From Chitinophagaceae bacterium UBA2793 (GTDB lineage Bacteria; Bacteroidota; Bacteroidia; Chitinophagales; Chitinophagaceae): a stretch of DNA of 6,664 nt. The stretch's first letter is position 1. Each line of letters starts with the position of its first letter. Location of the stretch: contig DEHT01000057.1 in assembly GCA_002352045.1 (NCBI GenBank), forward strand, positions 1 through 6,664, in the 5' to 3' direction. Below the pieces are notes generated by a model. The model was not told the origin of the DNA, made no database searches, and worked only from the letters and a program-made list of their open reading frames with translations. A program made the translations under genes and the position numbers. This document shows positions 5,556-6,664 of this stretch, piece by piece.

Positions 5556-6197
5556 TTACTTATCTACTGCAGAAATTCTATTCTCCTTAAGGAAAATAAA
5601 AGTTTGATTATTATTCCAATCCGCAAAGTCTACCCAGTCAATACGTGCATTAATTTTTTTGTCTGTTTGAATGATTAAAACAGGATCATTCGAAAATAAC
5701 TTATAGTCGAGTGTGATTTTTCTTAAGTCTTTTGAAATAGTCTCAATATTACTTATCGCATTATACTCAGAATAAATTGAATCTATTTGCTTACCAGTTT
5801 TATTTGTTAAATAAACAAAAAAATCTTTAGGCATTGGAGGCGGTACATTTTTATAACTTATCCCTTTATCAAATAAAAAAATTGAATCTTGAAGTGAGAT
5901 GCAGGTACCAAAATCACAGAATCCCCAGGTTGCTTCAAAAACTCTCCGTTCTTGGTATATATGTAATAAAAGTGGGGATTCCTGAGATGGATAAGGCACA
6001 GGGATGTTTGCTTCGATTGTCTTTGTTTGGTTCAGATCAATTTTATCTTTGATTTCTATTTGAGGATTTTGTATTTTAATTGAATCAATTAATGTAGAGG
6101 ATTTGTTAACTATTTTAATTTTAGCAGTAGAAGGTTGCCCTTTGCATGATGACAATAATAATAATATAAAAACTCCTATCAGTTTATACAATTTCAT
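5556..6197 (-). CDS. Lipoprotein of unknown function with an internal duplication, candidate immunity protein
   Basis: The 213-residue product has a clear type II signal peptide: MKLYK, a Leu/Ile-rich core and the lipobox LLSSC with Cys18. The mature protein appears to contain two related beta-rich halves. NKSSTLIDSI (31-40) matches NKTGKQIDSI (132-141), and each is followed by an ESPLLLHI or DPVLIIQT strand and then by a Trp segment, EATWGFCDFG (88-97) or ARIDWVDFAD (184-193). A Pro-rich linker (118-124) separates them. The halves are offset by about 100 residues. Its ATG comes two bases after the stop of the DUF6973-like gene (TAG-GG-ATG), so the two are surely co-transcribed. By position it could be an immunity lipoprotein anchored in the envelope against that upstream protein; this is inference. 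Codon and base composition are AT-rich, unlike fusA. No family is recognised. Confidence 0.75.
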   Translation of the reverse strand: MKLYKLIGVFILLLLSSCKGQPSTAKIKIVNKSSTLIDSIKIQNPQIEIKDKIDLNQTKTIEANIPVPYPSQESPLLLHIYQERRVFEATWGFCDFGTCISLQDSIFLFDKGISYKNVPPPMPKDFFVYLTNKTGKQIDSIYSEYNAISNIETISKDLRKITLDYKLFSNDPVLIIQTDKKINARIDWVDFADWNNNQTFIFLKENRISAVDK

Positions 6198-6199
6198 CC

Positions 6200-6664
6200 C
6201 TATTGATTTGTGGGTTTTAATTGTGTGTTAGAATAAATTCCATTCAAACATGTCGAACAATCTTGAATACCATCATGGGGATTTACATCATATCCTTTAG
6301 ATATATTAAAATCGAGAGGCGTTAAATATTTTAATTCTCCATTCAACAATTTCTGATAAATCTCATTCGCTACGGATTGGTTAGAATTAAAAATAGGAAA
6401 AACGTACGACTGGGCTAAAATAATTCCAACGTTATTATTAAATAAATCCATTGTTTTTTCTATGCTTAATGTAGGAGGAACTTCACTTTCATGAGCAATT
6501 CCAAATTTGTCAGCGATGCTCTCCAAATTTTGATTTTTCCCACAATCTCTTTCATTCATGGCCATCCAGAAGGCATGTCGAAATGCATCCCCTTTGCCAT
6601 TTAGAAGACTTCCAGGGGGAAACCGATTTTGGGCTTCTTGAAGGGCTACAGGTGTATTTTTCTT
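6200..6664 (-). CDS. C-terminal part of a DUF6973-like protein, probable polymorphic-toxin tip (partial)
   Basis: The frame is open from the right edge to a TAG at 6200-6202, giving 154 visible residues; the gene begins beyond the window. The ATG at 6565 is internal, because the key motif begins just before it. The pattern NGKGDAFRHAFW (visible residues 22-33), then FGIAHE (54-59), then MDLFNNNVG (72-80) is the signature I associate with DUF6973, a domain found at C-termini of exported and RHS-like proteins in Bacteroidota. Conserved polar residues Asp26, Arg29, His30, His58, Glu59, Asp73, Asn76 and Asn77 could form an active site, but the activity is not known to me. A tail of about 70 residues follows, ending with a C-x-x-C pair (Cys136, Cys139). 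A lipoprotein gene follows at once, as expected for an effector with immunity partner. The toxin role is inferred; the domain call is fairly firm. Confidence 0.72.
   Translation of the reverse strand, partial: KKNTPVALQEAQNRFPPGSLLNGKGDAFRHAFWMAMNERDCGKNQNLESIADKFGIAHESEVPPTLSIEKTMDLFNNNVGIILAQSYVFPIFNSNQSVANEIYQKLLNGELKYLTPLDFNISKGYDVNPHDGIQDCSTCLNGIYSNTQLKPTNQ

Noticed and set aside
5834..6052. Open frame of 72 codons on the + strand inside the 213-residue lipoprotein gene
   Set aside because: The opposite strand encodes a protein with a clear signal peptide and repeated domains; this frame has no support.

Overview
The window looks like a piece of a Bacteroidota chromosome, most likely a Chitinophagaceae- or Sphingobacteriia-like organism. 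The support is a Bacteroidota-type EF-G sequence, AT-rich start regions without clear Shine-Dalgarno sites, and a Bacteroidota-type -7 promoter box (TACCTTTG, form TAnnTTTG) upstream of fusA. Phylum is fairly safe; anything finer is a guess.

Positions 1-1320 are a housekeeping-like stretch: the last codons of an unidentified + strand gene, a short single-domain globin (+), and a convergent DEDDy-type 3'-5' exonuclease of the PolB-exonuclease-like family (-). Positions 1386-3855 form a complete single-gene fusA unit on the - strand: promoter -7 box, a leader of about 240 nt with predicted hairpins, the EF-G gene, and a strong intrinsic terminator. No ribosomal-protein genes flank it, so this copy is not in a str operon. 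Short tandem repeats (7-mers upstream, 8-mers downstream) lie on both sides of the gene.

Positions 3856-4075 hold no gene I can support. Positions 4076-6664 are a run of AT-rich, small, mostly exported - strand genes that look accessory. Read in the direction of transcription they are: the C-terminal part of a DUF6973-like protein entering from the right edge; a 213-residue lipoprotein two bases after its stop; a 97-residue HExxH metalloprotease-like fragment without its N-terminal part; a 193-residue lipoprotein two bases after that stop; and a 136-residue secreted protein. The pattern (effector C-terminus, lipoprotein, orphan effector C-terminus, lipoprotein) resembles the 3' end of a polymorphic-toxin locus, with the main toxin tip and its immunity gene followed by a displaced orphan tip and its immunity gene. 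If so, the lipoproteins would protect the envelope side of the producing cell. This reading is inference from layout and motifs; the lipoproteins match no family I recognise.
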